Below are positions 26,997-35,404 of a stretch of 60,913 nucleotides of DNA, piece after piece. The notes beneath the pieces were generated by a model. It saw only the letters and a list, made by a program, of their open reading frames with translations. It did no database searches and was not told the DNA's origin. Source of the stretch: Fuerstiella sp. (GTDB taxonomy: Bacteria; Planctomycetota; Planctomycetia; Planctomycetales; Planctomycetaceae). Where the stretch lies: the NCBI GenBank assembly GCA_022843805.1, contig JALHMY010000055.1, positions 1 through 60,913 of the forward strand. Direction: 5' to 3'. The translations under genes were made by a program, and so were the position numbers. Position 1 is the first letter of the stretch. Each line of letters begins with the position of its first letter.

Positions 26997-28181
26997 TTAT
27001 TTCGCGAACGAATGAGCACAGAAGTGGTAATACACGTCAGCGGCCTGACGCAGTTGCTCGATGGAGATCCATTCATCTTTGGTATGTGCCTGAGCAATAT
27101 TGCCGGGGCCAAACACGACGGAAGGAATACCGGCCCGGGCAACCCGTGATGCATGAGTTCCGTAGGGCACACCCAGAATAACGTGACGTCCGGCGATCGC
27201 TTCAATGGCCAGTTTCAGCTGCAAAGCCAGCGCTCCGTTCAGTTCATCGCTGAGCGGCGGGCTGAGGCAGTAGGGTTCGTCATGTACCAGCTCAAACGGC
27301 AGCTTCTTCGCCAGATAGTCAATCACTTCCGCCCGCACTGCTGCATTGTCTTCACCGGGAGTCACTCGTCTGTCAATGTCAATGACAGCTCCATCGGGAA
27401 CCACGTTCACACTGCTGCCGCCCGCGATCAGGCCGACACTCAGAGTTGCCGGACCGCAAAGCGGATGTTCCGGACGTGAGCCTGGCAGCCAGCCTGCATA
27501 TTCTTCGAGTTCCCGAACAACGTGTGCCATCCGATAAATGGCGTTGATCCCCTCTGATGGACGGGAACTGTGACAGGCCCGGCCCGTTGTCTTCACCTGC
27601 CATCGGGTCACACCGCGATGAGCGACCACAATATCCAGCTCAGTGGGTTCCGCCACCACAGCAATATCGGGAGGCTCCGGACACATGGAATATTCAGCGG
27701 TTCGTCGCACCCAGCTTCCAACCAGATGGTTAATTCCCAGGCTGGTCGCCTCTTCATCACATGTCATGGAGAGAACAACGTTTGGCATCGCGGCCGGACG
27801 CTCATGAAACAGACGGGTGAAGGCCGCCAGCATCGATGCCATCCCCCCCTTAACGTCGCAGGAACCACGCCCATAAACTCGCCCGTCTGACTCACGCGGC
27901 AGAAACGGAGAAATTGTCATACCGTCCACAGGGACCGTGTCCTGATGAGCATCCAGCAGCACAGTCTGAGTTGTTCCGGGAGAGTCGATTCTTGCGACAA
28001 CATTGCACCGCCCCGGAGCAGTCTCCACGACCTCGTGCGGCATTCCTTCCCGAACCAGATACGCAGTCAGCCACTCCGTCAGGCGGCCTTCAAAATACTC
28101 GGGTCCCGTAACGTTGCGTCCCATCGGGTTGACGCTGGGAATGGAGATCAGCTCTTTCAGGATTGGAAGGGGGTCTGTCAT
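26997..28181 (-). CDS. M20-family metallopeptidase (ArgE/DapE-like)
   Basis: The 394-residue product has the M20/M28-type binuclear zinc layout: LLDAHQDTVPV (His ligand and following Asp), YGRGSCDVKGGMASML (bridging Asp), TCDEEATSLG (catalytic Glu and ligand Glu), VAEPTELD, VAHRG, and a C-terminal GTHASRVARAGIPSVVFGPGNIAQAHTKDEWI with the last His ligand. The dimerisation domain lies between (HSSRPSEGINAIYRMA). Family members deacylate N-acetylornithine or N-succinyl-diaminopimelate, or cleave small dipeptides; the exact substrate cannot be read off. AGGA precedes the ATG at 28181. It is divergent from the S46 peptidase gene. Confidence 0.92.
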   Translation of the reverse strand: MTDPLPILKELISIPSVNPMGRNVTGPEYFEGRLTEWLTAYLVREGMPHEVVETAPGRCNVVARIDSPGTTQTVLLDAHQDTVPVDGMTISPFLPRESDGRVYGRGSCDVKGGMASMLAAFTRLFHERPAAMPNVVLSMTCDEEATSLGINHLVGSWVRRTAEYSMCPEPPDIAVVAEPTELDIVVAHRGVTRWQVKTTGRACHSSRPSEGINAIYRMAHVVRELEEYAGWLPGSRPEHPLCGPATLSVGLIAGGSSVNVVPDGAVIDIDRRVTPGEDNAAVRAEVIDYLAKKLPFELVHDEPYCLSPPLSDELNGALALQLKLAIEAIAGRHVILGVPYGTHASRVARAGIPSVVFGPGNIAQAHTKDEWISIEQLRQAADVYYHFCAHSFAK

Positions 28182-28200
28182 TTTTTAGTTCCTGCCCTGT

Positions 28201-28234
28201 TTTCTCAGAGTTCGTGGTTTCTCAGAGTTCGTGG
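28201..28234. repeat. 17-bp tandem duplication in a divergent promoter region
   Basis: TTTCTCAGAGTTCGTGG occurs at 28201-28217 and again immediately at 28218-28234. It lies between the starts of the M20 peptidase (28181) and the S46 peptidase (28428), where a regulator or polymerase could bind. No function is known. Confidence 0.9.
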
Positions 28235-28427
28235 ATTGTGCCGGGTATCAAACGTCCCTGCATCATCAAACATTCGCACATTCGAGCGATGCGTGCCAAT
28301 TGATGCGAGCTGTGAGTATAGTACACTTCTGTCCCGGCATTCAGCCTCACAATGCCTTGCGGACCGAAAATCGCGAACCATCGCTGAACAGCTCGGCACC
28401 CACTAAAACCCACAGGGAAATGTCGCA

Positions 28428-30650
28428 ATGAACTGCTCAGATTCCTCTGCCCGCCGTACCGGACGTTCCTGCATTCAGCGATTTCGATGCGTGGCAGTCA
28501 CCCTGGCGGCCTGCACTGGCCTGATGCTGGCAGGCATGATCATCCCTGTGAATGAAATGAAGGCTGAAGAGGGTATGTTTCCAGTCAGTGAAATCGGCCG
28601 TTTGAATCTGCAGCAGCACGGTCTGAAAATGCAGGCCGACCAGATCTTCAATGCAGACCAAACCTGCCTGGTTGACGGTATCTGCAGGGTCAACGGATGT
28701 ACGGGTTCGTTTGTATCACCTGATGGATTGATTATCACCAATCATCATTGTGCATTTCGAGCGATTCAAAGCCTGAGCACCCGAGAACGCGACTATCTGA
28801 ACGATGGATTTCAGGCATCCTCACGAACGGCAGAGCTGCACGCAAAAGGTTATACGGTCAGAATTACTGAAGCGTATCGAGACGTCTCTGCGCAGGTGCT
28901 GGATGCGGTCAATGACGGCATGTCGTTCGCCGAACGCACTCGCGCCATCGACCGAAGACGTAAAGAGCTGGAACAGGCCTCCGAGAAGGAACATCCGCAT
29001 ATGCGGGCAGAAGTGGCCGAGATGTTCACTGGAAAAACATGGGTCCTGTTTCTGTACACATATCTGAAGGACGTTCGCCTGGTATTTGCACCGCCTGTGT
29101 CGGTCGGCGCCTTTGGCGGTGAAGTTGATAACTGGGAATGGCCCCGACACACTGGTGACTTTTCCTTTATGCGAGCATATACCGCCCCGGACGGATCTTC
29201 CGCTGACTACTCACCCGACAACATCCCTTATCGGCCAAAGACTTTTATTCCCGTGGAGCCGGCAGGAGTGAAAGAGGGAGACTATGTGATGCTGCTGGGA
29301 TACCCCGGTCGCACAGTGCGTCACCGAACATCCGATTTTCTGATCTTCGAACAGCAGATACGGCTGCCTTTTGTTGTAGAGACCTATGGCTGGGAAATTC
29401 GAATGCTGGAAGAAGCCGGACGACAGGATCGTTCCGTGGAACTGAAACATTCATCCCGAATCAAGTCGCTGGCAAATGTCGAAAAACGCTCCCGCGGTCA
29501 GTTACAGGGCCTTCGTCGAGCTCCCATCATTCAGAATCGCGTGCTGGAGGAGCAGCAGCTGCAAAAGTTTATCGAAGCTGAACCCGGCCGCCGGGAGAAG
29601 TATGGAACTCTGCTTTCGGATATTTCTGCTGTCTACCGGGAGATCTCCCGAACCGCGTCTTCCGAACTGAATCTGGGACAGCTGCGGTCTGCCTGCCAGC
29701 TGCTGTCACTCGCATGGACCGTTTATGACGCCTCGGTCGAACGTCAGAAACCAGACCTCGAACGGGAAACGGCCTACATGGATCGCAACTTCGACCAGAC
29801 ACGCCAGCAACTGCAGCTTACTCTGCAGGACCTTCACGCCCCAGCGGATCTGCTGATACTAAGCGCCATCCTGCAGCGACTGAATGCGACAGATGATACG
29901 GATCGGGCGGTCGAACTGACTTCGGTTCTGAACGACCTTGCAGGCAATGATGCCAGCCTGCAGAAGCTCTATTCGTCTACACAGTTAACCAATGCCGACT
30001 TTCTGACATCCTGTCTGCAGAAAACTCCCGATCAGCTGGCGGCACTCGGCGATCCGGCGATTAACGTCATCATCAGACTCTATCCCGCATGGATGCGTCT
30101 GCGAGAAACAGACAAGAAGCGAGATGGTCAACTGGGAGTTCTGTATGGACGCCTGACTGACATTAAGAAGGAGTTTCAGACGGCCGCGTTTGTTCCCGAT
30201 GCAAATGCCACGCTGCGTCTCACATACGGACATGTCAAAGGCTATGCGCCGCAGGATGCCGTCTATAAGTCGCCGATCACCACTCTGAAGGGACTGATCG
30301 AAAAGACTACCGGAACGGAACCATTTGTCACTCCCGATCGAATACTTCAGATGTATAAGGACCAGAAATTTGGCCGATTCGTGCATCCGGAACTGAAACA
30401 GGTTCCCGTGGCCATCCTGTATAACACGGATACAACCGGCGGCAACTCGGGCAGTCCGGTTCTGAATGGTCATGGGAAACTTGTTGGCCTGAACTTCGAT
30501 CGAACTTTCGAGGCAACCATCAACGATTTCGGCTGGGACCCGGAACTGAGCCGGTCAATCGGCGTGGATATTCGCTTTGTGCTGTGGGTCACCGGAGAAG
30601 TGTACGGTGCGCACGATTTGCTGGACGAGATGGGCGTTGACCATCGCTGA
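28428..30650 (+). CDS. S46-family serine exopeptidase (dipeptidyl-peptidase 7/11-like)
   Basis: The 740-residue product has a hydrophobic leader (VAVTLAACTGLMLAGMIIPV) and the S46 catalytic triad in family order: GLIITNHHCAF (His near 107), GGEVDNWEWPRHTGDFSFMRAY (Asp near 234) and TGGNSGSPVLNG (Ser near 674). S46 enzymes remove dipeptides from protein N-termini in the periplasm or at the cell surface; DPP7 prefers hydrophobic and DPP11 acidic P1 residues, and the deciding residue near the active site (FDRTFEATINDFGWDP) is not assigned here. Between the catalytic parts is the helical domain that covers the active site. Length is close to the family norm (about 710-740). GGGAA precedes the ATG at 28428. 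Confidence 0.95.
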   Translation: MNCSDSSARRTGRSCIQRFRCVAVTLAACTGLMLAGMIIPVNEMKAEEGMFPVSEIGRLNLQQHGLKMQADQIFNADQTCLVDGICRVNGCTGSFVSPDGLIITNHHCAFRAIQSLSTRERDYLNDGFQASSRTAELHAKGYTVRITEAYRDVSAQVLDAVNDGMSFAERTRAIDRRRKELEQASEKEHPHMRAEVAEMFTGKTWVLFLYTYLKDVRLVFAPPVSVGAFGGEVDNWEWPRHTGDFSFMRAYTAPDGSSADYSPDNIPYRPKTFIPVEPAGVKEGDYVMLLGYPGRTVRHRTSDFLIFEQQIRLPFVVETYGWEIRMLEEAGRQDRSVELKHSSRIKSLANVEKRSRGQLQGLRRAPIIQNRVLEEQQLQKFIEAEPGRREKYGTLLSDISAVYREISRTASSELNLGQLRSACQLLSLAWTVYDASVERQKPDLERETAYMDRNFDQTRQQLQLTLQDLHAPADLLILSAILQRLNATDDTDRAVELTSVLNDLAGNDASLQKLYSSTQLTNADFLTSCLQKTPDQLAALGDPAINVIIRLYPAWMRLRETDKKRDGQLGVLYGRLTDIKKEFQTAAFVPDANATLRLTYGHVKGYAPQDAVYKSPITTLKGLIEKTTGTEPFVTPDRILQMYKDQKFGRFVHPELKQVPVAILYNTDTTGGNSGSPVLNGHGKLVGLNFDRTFEATINDFGWDPELSRSIGVDIRFVLWVTGEVYGAHDLLDEMGVDHR

Positions 30651-30694
30651 GTTTGCCAGTGGACACATGACGTCATGCGATCTTCTCCTATAAG

Positions 30695-30720
30695 AATCGC
30701 GATTCTTCAGCGATTTTTTT
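30695..30720 (+). terminator. Intrinsic terminator after the S46 peptidase gene
   Basis: AATCGC at 30695-30700 pairs with GCGATT at 30710-30715 and is followed by a seven-T run (30714-30720). An alternative palindrome AAGAATCGCGATTCTT overlaps it. It lies 45 bp after the stop codon and just before the 150-bp repeat array. Confidence 0.75.
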
Positions 30721-30727
30721 CCGGGCT

Positions 30728-32043
30728 CCCTGACGGACGTATCCCCGTTCCCGGACACGGATCACCCCCGACGCGTGTAATCGAACGCGGGAGGAAACGC
30801 AGAAGCGCAGGTGCGCGGACCTCGGAGGGCTGACGCATCGGCGAGCGGTGTGGCGTCAGCCCACCGAGTGCGTTTCTCCCTGACGGACGTATTCCGGTTC
30901 CCGGACACGGACCACCTCCGATGCATGTAATCAAACGCGGGAGGAAACGCAGAATCGCAGGTGCGCGGACCTCGGAGGGCTGACGCATCGGCGAGCGGTG
31001 TGGCGTCAGCCCACCGAGTGCGTTTCTCCCTGACAGACATATCCCGGTTCCCGGACACAGATCACCCCCGACGCATGTAATCAAACGTGAGAGGAAACGC
31101 AGAATCGCAGGTGCGCGGACCTCGGAGGGCTGACGTATCGGCGAGCGGTGTGGCGTCAGCCCACCGAGTGCGTTACTCGCTGACGGACGTATTCCGGTTC
31201 CCGGACACAGATCACCCCCGATGCGTGTAATCAAACGCGAGAGGAAACGCAGAATCGCAGGTGCGCGGACCTCGGAGGGCTGACGCATCGGCGAGCGGTG
31301 TGGCGTCAGCCCACCGAGTGCGTTTCTTCTGACGGACATATCCCGGTTCCCGGACACAGATCACCCCCGATGCGTGTAATCAAACGCGAGAGGAAACGCA
31401 GAATCGCAGGTGCGCGGACCTCGGAGGGCTGACGCCGCTCCGCTCGCCAAATCGCAGCCCACCGAGTGCGTTTCTTCTGACGGACATATCCCGGTTCCCG
31501 GACACGGATCACCTCCGACGCGTGTAATCAAACGCGAGAGGAAACGCAGAATCGCAGGTGCGCGGACCTCGGAGGGCTGACGCATCGGCGAGCGGTGTGG
31601 CGTCAGCCCACCGAGTGCGTTACTCGCTGACGGACGTATTCCGGTTCCCGGACACAGATCACCCCCGACGCATGTAATCAAACGCGGGAGGAAACGCAGA
31701 ATCGCAGGTGCGCGGACCTCGGAGGGCTGACGCATCGGCGAGCGGTGTGGCGTCAGCCCACCGAGTGCGTTTCTGCTGACGGACGTATTCCGGTTCCCGG
31801 ACACAGATCACCTCCGCCGCGTGTAATCAAACGCGGGAGGAAACGCAGAATCGCAGGTGCGCGGACCTCGGAGGGCTGACGCCGCTCCGCTCGCCAAATC
31901 GCAGCCCACCGAGTGCGTTTCTCCCTGACGGACATATCCCGGTTCCCGGACACAGATCACCCCCGACGCATGTAATCAAACGCGAGAGGAAACGCAGAAG
32001 CGCAGGTGCGCGGACCTCGGAGGGCTGACGCCGCTCCGCTCGC
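30728..32043. repeat. 150-bp tandem repeat array, nine copies, two cassette variants
   Basis: The landmark CCGGACAC recurs at 30751, 30901, 31051, 31201, 31350, 31498, 31648, 31797 and 31946 (periods 148-150 bp). Each unit reads CTGACGGAC(A/G)TAT, TTCCCGGACAC, GTGTAATCAAACGCG, GAGGAAACGCAGAA, GCGCGGACCTCGGAGG, then one of two cassettes before CCACCGAGTGCG. Cassette A is GCATCGGCGAGCGGTGTGGC (six units); cassette B is GCCGCTCCGCTCGCC (units starting 31350, 31797 and the last). The array separates the S46 gene from the gntR-type operon, and its last copy ends about 40 bp before the gntR promoter. Minus-strand open frames through it shift where the period is 148 or 149, so coding is unlikely. 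Confidence 0.96.
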
Positions 32044-32081
32044 CTCAAAGATGCCTAAGCGGTGGCGATTCAGAATTTCCC

Positions 32082-32109
32082 TTGACAGGACCTCGCAATC
32101 TTGTATTAT
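32082..32109 (+). promoter_or_regulatory. Promoter of the gntR-ABC operon
   Basis: TTGACA at 32082-32087 and TATTAT at 32104-32109 are separated by 16 bp, a near-consensus sigma-70-type promoter. It lies 35 bp before the ATG of the regulator gene at 32144. Confidence 0.7.
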
Positions 32110-32122
32110 TGTATTAATACAA
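32101..32122. promoter_or_regulatory. Perfect inverted repeat over the -10 box, probable GntR operator
   Basis: TTGTATTA at 32101-32108 is exactly inverted as TAATACAA at 32115-32122 with a 6-bp spacer. The left arm contains the -10 hexamer, so a dimeric repressor bound here would block transcription. The first gene downstream encodes a GntR/YtrA-type regulator, so autoregulation is likely but inferred. Confidence 0.65.
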
Positions 32123-32143
32123 CTCAGTGCGAGGGCTGACGGA

Positions 32144-32569
32144 ATGCAGATACATATTAATACTCGTGACGGAGTGCCGATTTATCTTCAGGTCGTCAAC
32201 CAGATCAGGTATCAGGTGGCAGCCGGACGTCTCAGTGCAGGCGAAGAGTTACCGCCCATTCGGGCGCTGGCAGAGAAGCTGGTTGTGAATCCCAATACGA
32301 TCGCTCGAGCTTATCGGGAGCTGGAGCTGGAAGGTATTGTGGAAAAGCGGCGGACTGCGGGAACATACATCACGGATCAGGGCTCTCCGCTCGCTCGAAA
32401 GGAGCGTCTGAAGATTCTGACAGAACGAATTGATCAGCTGCTGGCCGAGTCAGGGCAGATGAGTGTTGGCATTGACGAGATCATCAGTCTGCTGCATCAG
32501 CGGCATGCTGTCATGACATCCTCCCGAACCATGACATCCACTCAAACAAAGGCAAATTCTGATGATTGA
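32144..32569 (+). CDS. GntR-family regulator, YtrA subfamily
   Basis: The 141-residue protein has the GntR winged helix at the N-terminus: DGVPIYLQVVNQIRYQVAAGRLSAGEELPPIRALAEKLVVNPNTIARAYRELELEGIVEKRRTAG split across residues 8-72. The C-terminal part is a short helical segment of about 50 residues, as in the YtrA subfamily, with no effector-binding domain. YtrA-type regulators usually repress an adjacent ABC transporter operon and respond to cell-envelope stress. The ATG at 32144 has GAGGG upstream; the longer frame from 32006 runs into the repeat array. Its stop overlaps the ABC ATPase start by 8 bp, so they are translationally coupled. Confidence 0.95.
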   Translation: MQIHINTRDGVPIYLQVVNQIRYQVAAGRLSAGEELPPIRALAEKLVVNPNTIARAYRELELEGIVEKRRTAGTYITDQGSPLARKERLKILTERIDQLLAESGQMSVGIDEIISLLHQRHAVMTSSRTMTSTQTKANSDD

Positions 32570-33473
32570 TGCATCCATGGAATCGTCGAGTTCGATGATC
32601 AGCGTGCAACGGCTGTCCCGGCAGTTTGATGGCAGGATGGCATTGAACGACGTGTCACTCACGGTGCCTCGCGGCGGCGTATTCGGGCTGATTGGTGGCA
32701 ATGGTGCCGGAAAGACGACGCTGATACGTCATATTCTCGGAATGCTTAAAGCTCATGCGGGATCCGTTCGGGTTTTTGGACATGATCCGGTTGCGGATCC
32801 TGTGGCTGTGCTGGGGCGGATTGGCTATCTGTCGGAAGACCGGGACCTTCCCAACTGGATGAAGGTTCGGGAACTGATGCGATACACCGAAGCCTTTTAT
32901 CCGACCTGGGACACAGGTTATGCTGAGGAGCTGCTTCGCGATTTTGATCTTGATCCGAAAGCCAGGGTAAAGTCACTGTCACGAGGCCAGCGAGCTCGTG
33001 CAGGTCTGCTGATCGCTCTTGCTCATCGACCGGAACTGCTGATTCTGGATGAGCCTTCTTCGGGCCTCGATCCTGTTGTTCGCAGGGATATTCTTGGCTC
33101 GATTATCCGCACGATTGCTGATGAAGGTCGGACAGTCTTCTTTTCGTCGCACCTGCTTGACGAAGTGGAACGTGTGGCCGATCGGGTGGCCATCATTCAT
33201 CAGGGGAAGATCCTGCTGACGTCTACAATGGATCATATCCGTGAATCTCATCGTCGCATGACCCTACGATTTCAGCAGCCCATCTCAAAGCCGCCCGCAT
33301 TAGTGGGCACACTGACTTATGAAGGATCAGGCCTTGAATGGACGTATGTCTGCAGTGGCGAATCCCGGCAGTTGCGGAACGCTGCGGAAGCCCTTGGCGC
33401 CCGGATTGTGGACGAATCCGCAATGACGCTCGATGAAATCTTCGTATCGCGTGTACTTCCGCCGGCTGGTTAG
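32562..33473 (+). CDS. ABC transporter ATP-binding protein
   Basis: The 303-residue protein has Walker A GGNGAGKTT, a Q/E-loop area (GRIGYLSEDRDLPNWMKV), the signature LSRGQRARAG, Walker B LLILDEPSSGLD, and the switch His in TVFFSSHLLDEVERVADRV. The C-terminal 80 residues follow the usual CcmA/YtrB-like pattern for ATPases that pair with large membrane proteins. It energises the permease encoded 67 bp downstream. Start ATG at 32562 lies inside the end of the regulator gene. Transported substrate unknown; by analogy with YtrB the complex may relate to the cell envelope. Confidence 0.95.
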   Translation: MIDASMESSSSMISVQRLSRQFDGRMALNDVSLTVPRGGVFGLIGGNGAGKTTLIRHILGMLKAHAGSVRVFGHDPVADPVAVLGRIGYLSEDRDLPNWMKVRELMRYTEAFYPTWDTGYAEELLRDFDLDPKARVKSLSRGQRARAGLLIALAHRPELLILDEPSSGLDPVVRRDILGSIIRTIADEGRTVFFSSHLLDEVERVADRVAIIHQGKILLTSTMDHIRESHRRMTLRFQQPISKPPALVGTLTYEGSGLEWTYVCSGESRQLRNAAEALGARIVDESAMTLDEIFVSRVLPPAG

Positions 33474-33540
33474 GACAGAAAGCTGATGAGCTGGCTCGTG
33501 GAAACTATCGCCAATTCTGACTCCGATCCGGAGACTTCAC

Positions 33541-35193
33541 ATGAGATCGATCGCTCAGGCTTTGCTTTGGGAAATGAGTGTTCGCGGCCGCTGGCAGATT
33601 CTGATGTTCTTTCTGCTGGGGGACGCGATCCCGCTGCTGGTTTATTTCGCACTGGGGCGTGCTGCCGTCGATACCGGTGACCCTGCCTTCGTGATGATGC
33701 ATGTGATGTTTCTGCCGCTGGTGATGTTCCATTTTGCAGTGGGTGTCGTGGCGGCTCAGGGGACATTGTCACGTCTGTATCTGGCCCCGATTTCAACTGC
33801 GGAACTGGTCGCCTGGCATATGTTTCCGGGCAGTCTTCTGCTCGCTGGCGAAGTGGCACTGATCCTGTGGATTGAGAATCTGTATTTTGGCTTCAGTTTT
33901 CCGATCTTTGGTCCGTCGATTTTTGCTGCGGCGGCCTGGTCTGCATCGCAGTTGTTTGTTTGCCTGTCACATCGGACGTTCACAGGGTTTGCAGTTGCAC
34001 TGGCTCCCATCATTGCCATGTTTGGCTGGCTTAATTCCCGATACGGAGCCTGGTTCGCTCAGCCGGAACATTACTGGACTGAGGTCACTATTTCAGAAAT
34101 CCTGACATTGCTGAGTGTAGTTGTTGTGTCTTATCTCGTGACGGTCAGAGCGATTGCCCGTGATCGTTGTGGTGAGTATGTACCGAGCAGAAAATTCCTT
34201 GACTGGCTGGCTCGAATCTGGGAGAAGATCGTTTCTCTGAAAGAAGGGCGTTCTCAGCCATTTTCAACTCCCATGCAGGCCCAGTTGTGGTATGAATGGC
34301 GTTGCCGGGGTGTGGGACTGCCCATCATCGTCAGCCTTGCGATTTTTGTCTTCACCATCGTCTTTGTGGGCAGTCTGATTGTCCTCGGTGATCCCATGCA
34401 GCGTATTCGGGATCTGCAGGAAGCTCTTGCATTCTGCGGAGCCGTATTTCCGGTTGCGGCGACGCTGAGCGGATTATTGCTGGGTTCCATATCCGGCGGC
34501 ACCCAGGTTCGGCACCACAATTCCACGTTGCGCAGTGTTTCGGTTCGGGAAGATTTTGATCAGATGGGCAGTTTTCCTGCATCACTGCCAACAGCAAATA
34601 CAACCTGGGCGGCAGTGATCCTGCGAACCGCAGTCAAAAGTACGGGTCTGTCATGGGGTCTGTGTCTGGGAGTACTGGGGATCGTTATGCTGGCTGGATA
34701 CGTGGCAGGCGTTCCGCACAGTCAGTTTCTGGCATTTGATACGTTAAAATGGTACCTGCCGCTGACTTTGCTGGCCGCCTGGACTGGTATGGCCAACGTA
34801 TCGACGACGGTGCTGTCAGGGCGATTCACCATTTTTGCGACGGGCTTTGTTGTACTGGTTTTCACTGCAATCTGCGGGTCGGTCCTCGTTGAACAACTGG
34901 CATCCGACACATTTCAGCATCAGCTGGTTCAGATTCTGATTGTCCTGATCTCTTCCGGAATTCTTTCCGGAACGATGATTGCATTCATTCGGGCACGGCG
35001 GCGTGGTCTGGTGAAGAAGTCGGAGATGTACCAGTCGCTTCTTGTCTGGCTGACTGTCAGTGGTCTGACAATGGTGCTTCCACCGGCACCGCTGGCTCCG
35101 CTCGCCTGCCTGTCCATGGTGGCATTTGCTTCGCTGGCAGTATTGCCGGTGGCCACGATACCGATGGCAATCGCATGGAATCGCCACCGTTAA
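33541..35193 (+). CDS. ABC transporter permease, large multi-helix membrane protein
   Basis: The 550-residue protein has about 12 hydrophobic segments, starting with WQILMFFLLGDAIPLLVYFALG and ending with GLTMVLPPAPLAPLACLSMVAFASL. Two halves can be seen, split by a hydrophilic region near residues 215-255 (RKFLDWLARIWEKIVSLKEGRS). I recognise no specific family beyond ABC-2-like permease; the assignment rests on position directly after the ATPase, hydropathy, and the YtrA-type regulator. It is the last gene of the probable regulator-ATPase-permease operon; 211 bp follow before the first DUF1583 gene. Confidence 0.85.
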   Translation: MRSIAQALLWEMSVRGRWQILMFFLLGDAIPLLVYFALGRAAVDTGDPAFVMMHVMFLPLVMFHFAVGVVAAQGTLSRLYLAPISTAELVAWHMFPGSLLLAGEVALILWIENLYFGFSFPIFGPSIFAAAAWSASQLFVCLSHRTFTGFAVALAPIIAMFGWLNSRYGAWFAQPEHYWTEVTISEILTLLSVVVVSYLVTVRAIARDRCGEYVPSRKFLDWLARIWEKIVSLKEGRSQPFSTPMQAQLWYEWRCRGVGLPIIVSLAIFVFTIVFVGSLIVLGDPMQRIRDLQEALAFCGAVFPVAATLSGLLLGSISGGTQVRHHNSTLRSVSVREDFDQMGSFPASLPTANTTWAAVILRTAVKSTGLSWGLCLGVLGIVMLAGYVAGVPHSQFLAFDTLKWYLPLTLLAAWTGMANVSTTVLSGRFTIFATGFVVLVFTAICGSVLVEQLASDTFQHQLVQILIVLISSGILSGTMIAFIRARRRGLVKKSEMYQSLLVWLTVSGLTMVLPPAPLAPLACLSMVAFASLAVLPVATIPMAIAWNRHR

Positions 35194-35404
35194 ATCATGC
35201 TGATTTCCCGGCTTCTGTCCAGGATCGCGGTCGGGCAGAACCAAAAGTCTGTGGCAGTGGCCAAGTTTTCGGAAATTGCTGCGTGATTTACGGCACTGCA
35301 ACGACAGCCATGAAATTCCGTACAAAAGCAGGTACGATGAGGATCCATTTCACCGGGTCATTCATTGAATCAGGCCTCTCATCTGACCATTCGACGAGAA
35401 CAGT

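Noticed and set aside
26421..27205. Minus-strand frames with repeated PSRALPGGQGSCRAE and REGEAPAEPS peptides
   Set aside because: They are translations of the 35-bp repeat array; similar peptides arise wherever this repeat occurs in planctomycetes.
24637..28181. Restriction-modification locus
   Set aside because: Only the methyltransferase is recognisable; no separate endonuclease or specificity subunit is adjacent, and the GIY-YIG-like tail lacks a key residue.
30728..32043. CRISPR array
   Set aside because: No short conserved repeats with unique spacers; whole 150-bp units are repeated and no Cas genes are nearby. The 35-bp and 40-bp arrays have non-unique spacers and likewise no Cas genes.
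30707..32048. Minus-strand open frames across the 150-bp array reading repeated MSGNRD.. and LGGLTPHRSP peptides
   Set aside because: The frames depend on a 150-bp period; where units are 148 or 149 bp the frame shifts, so coding is not maintained.
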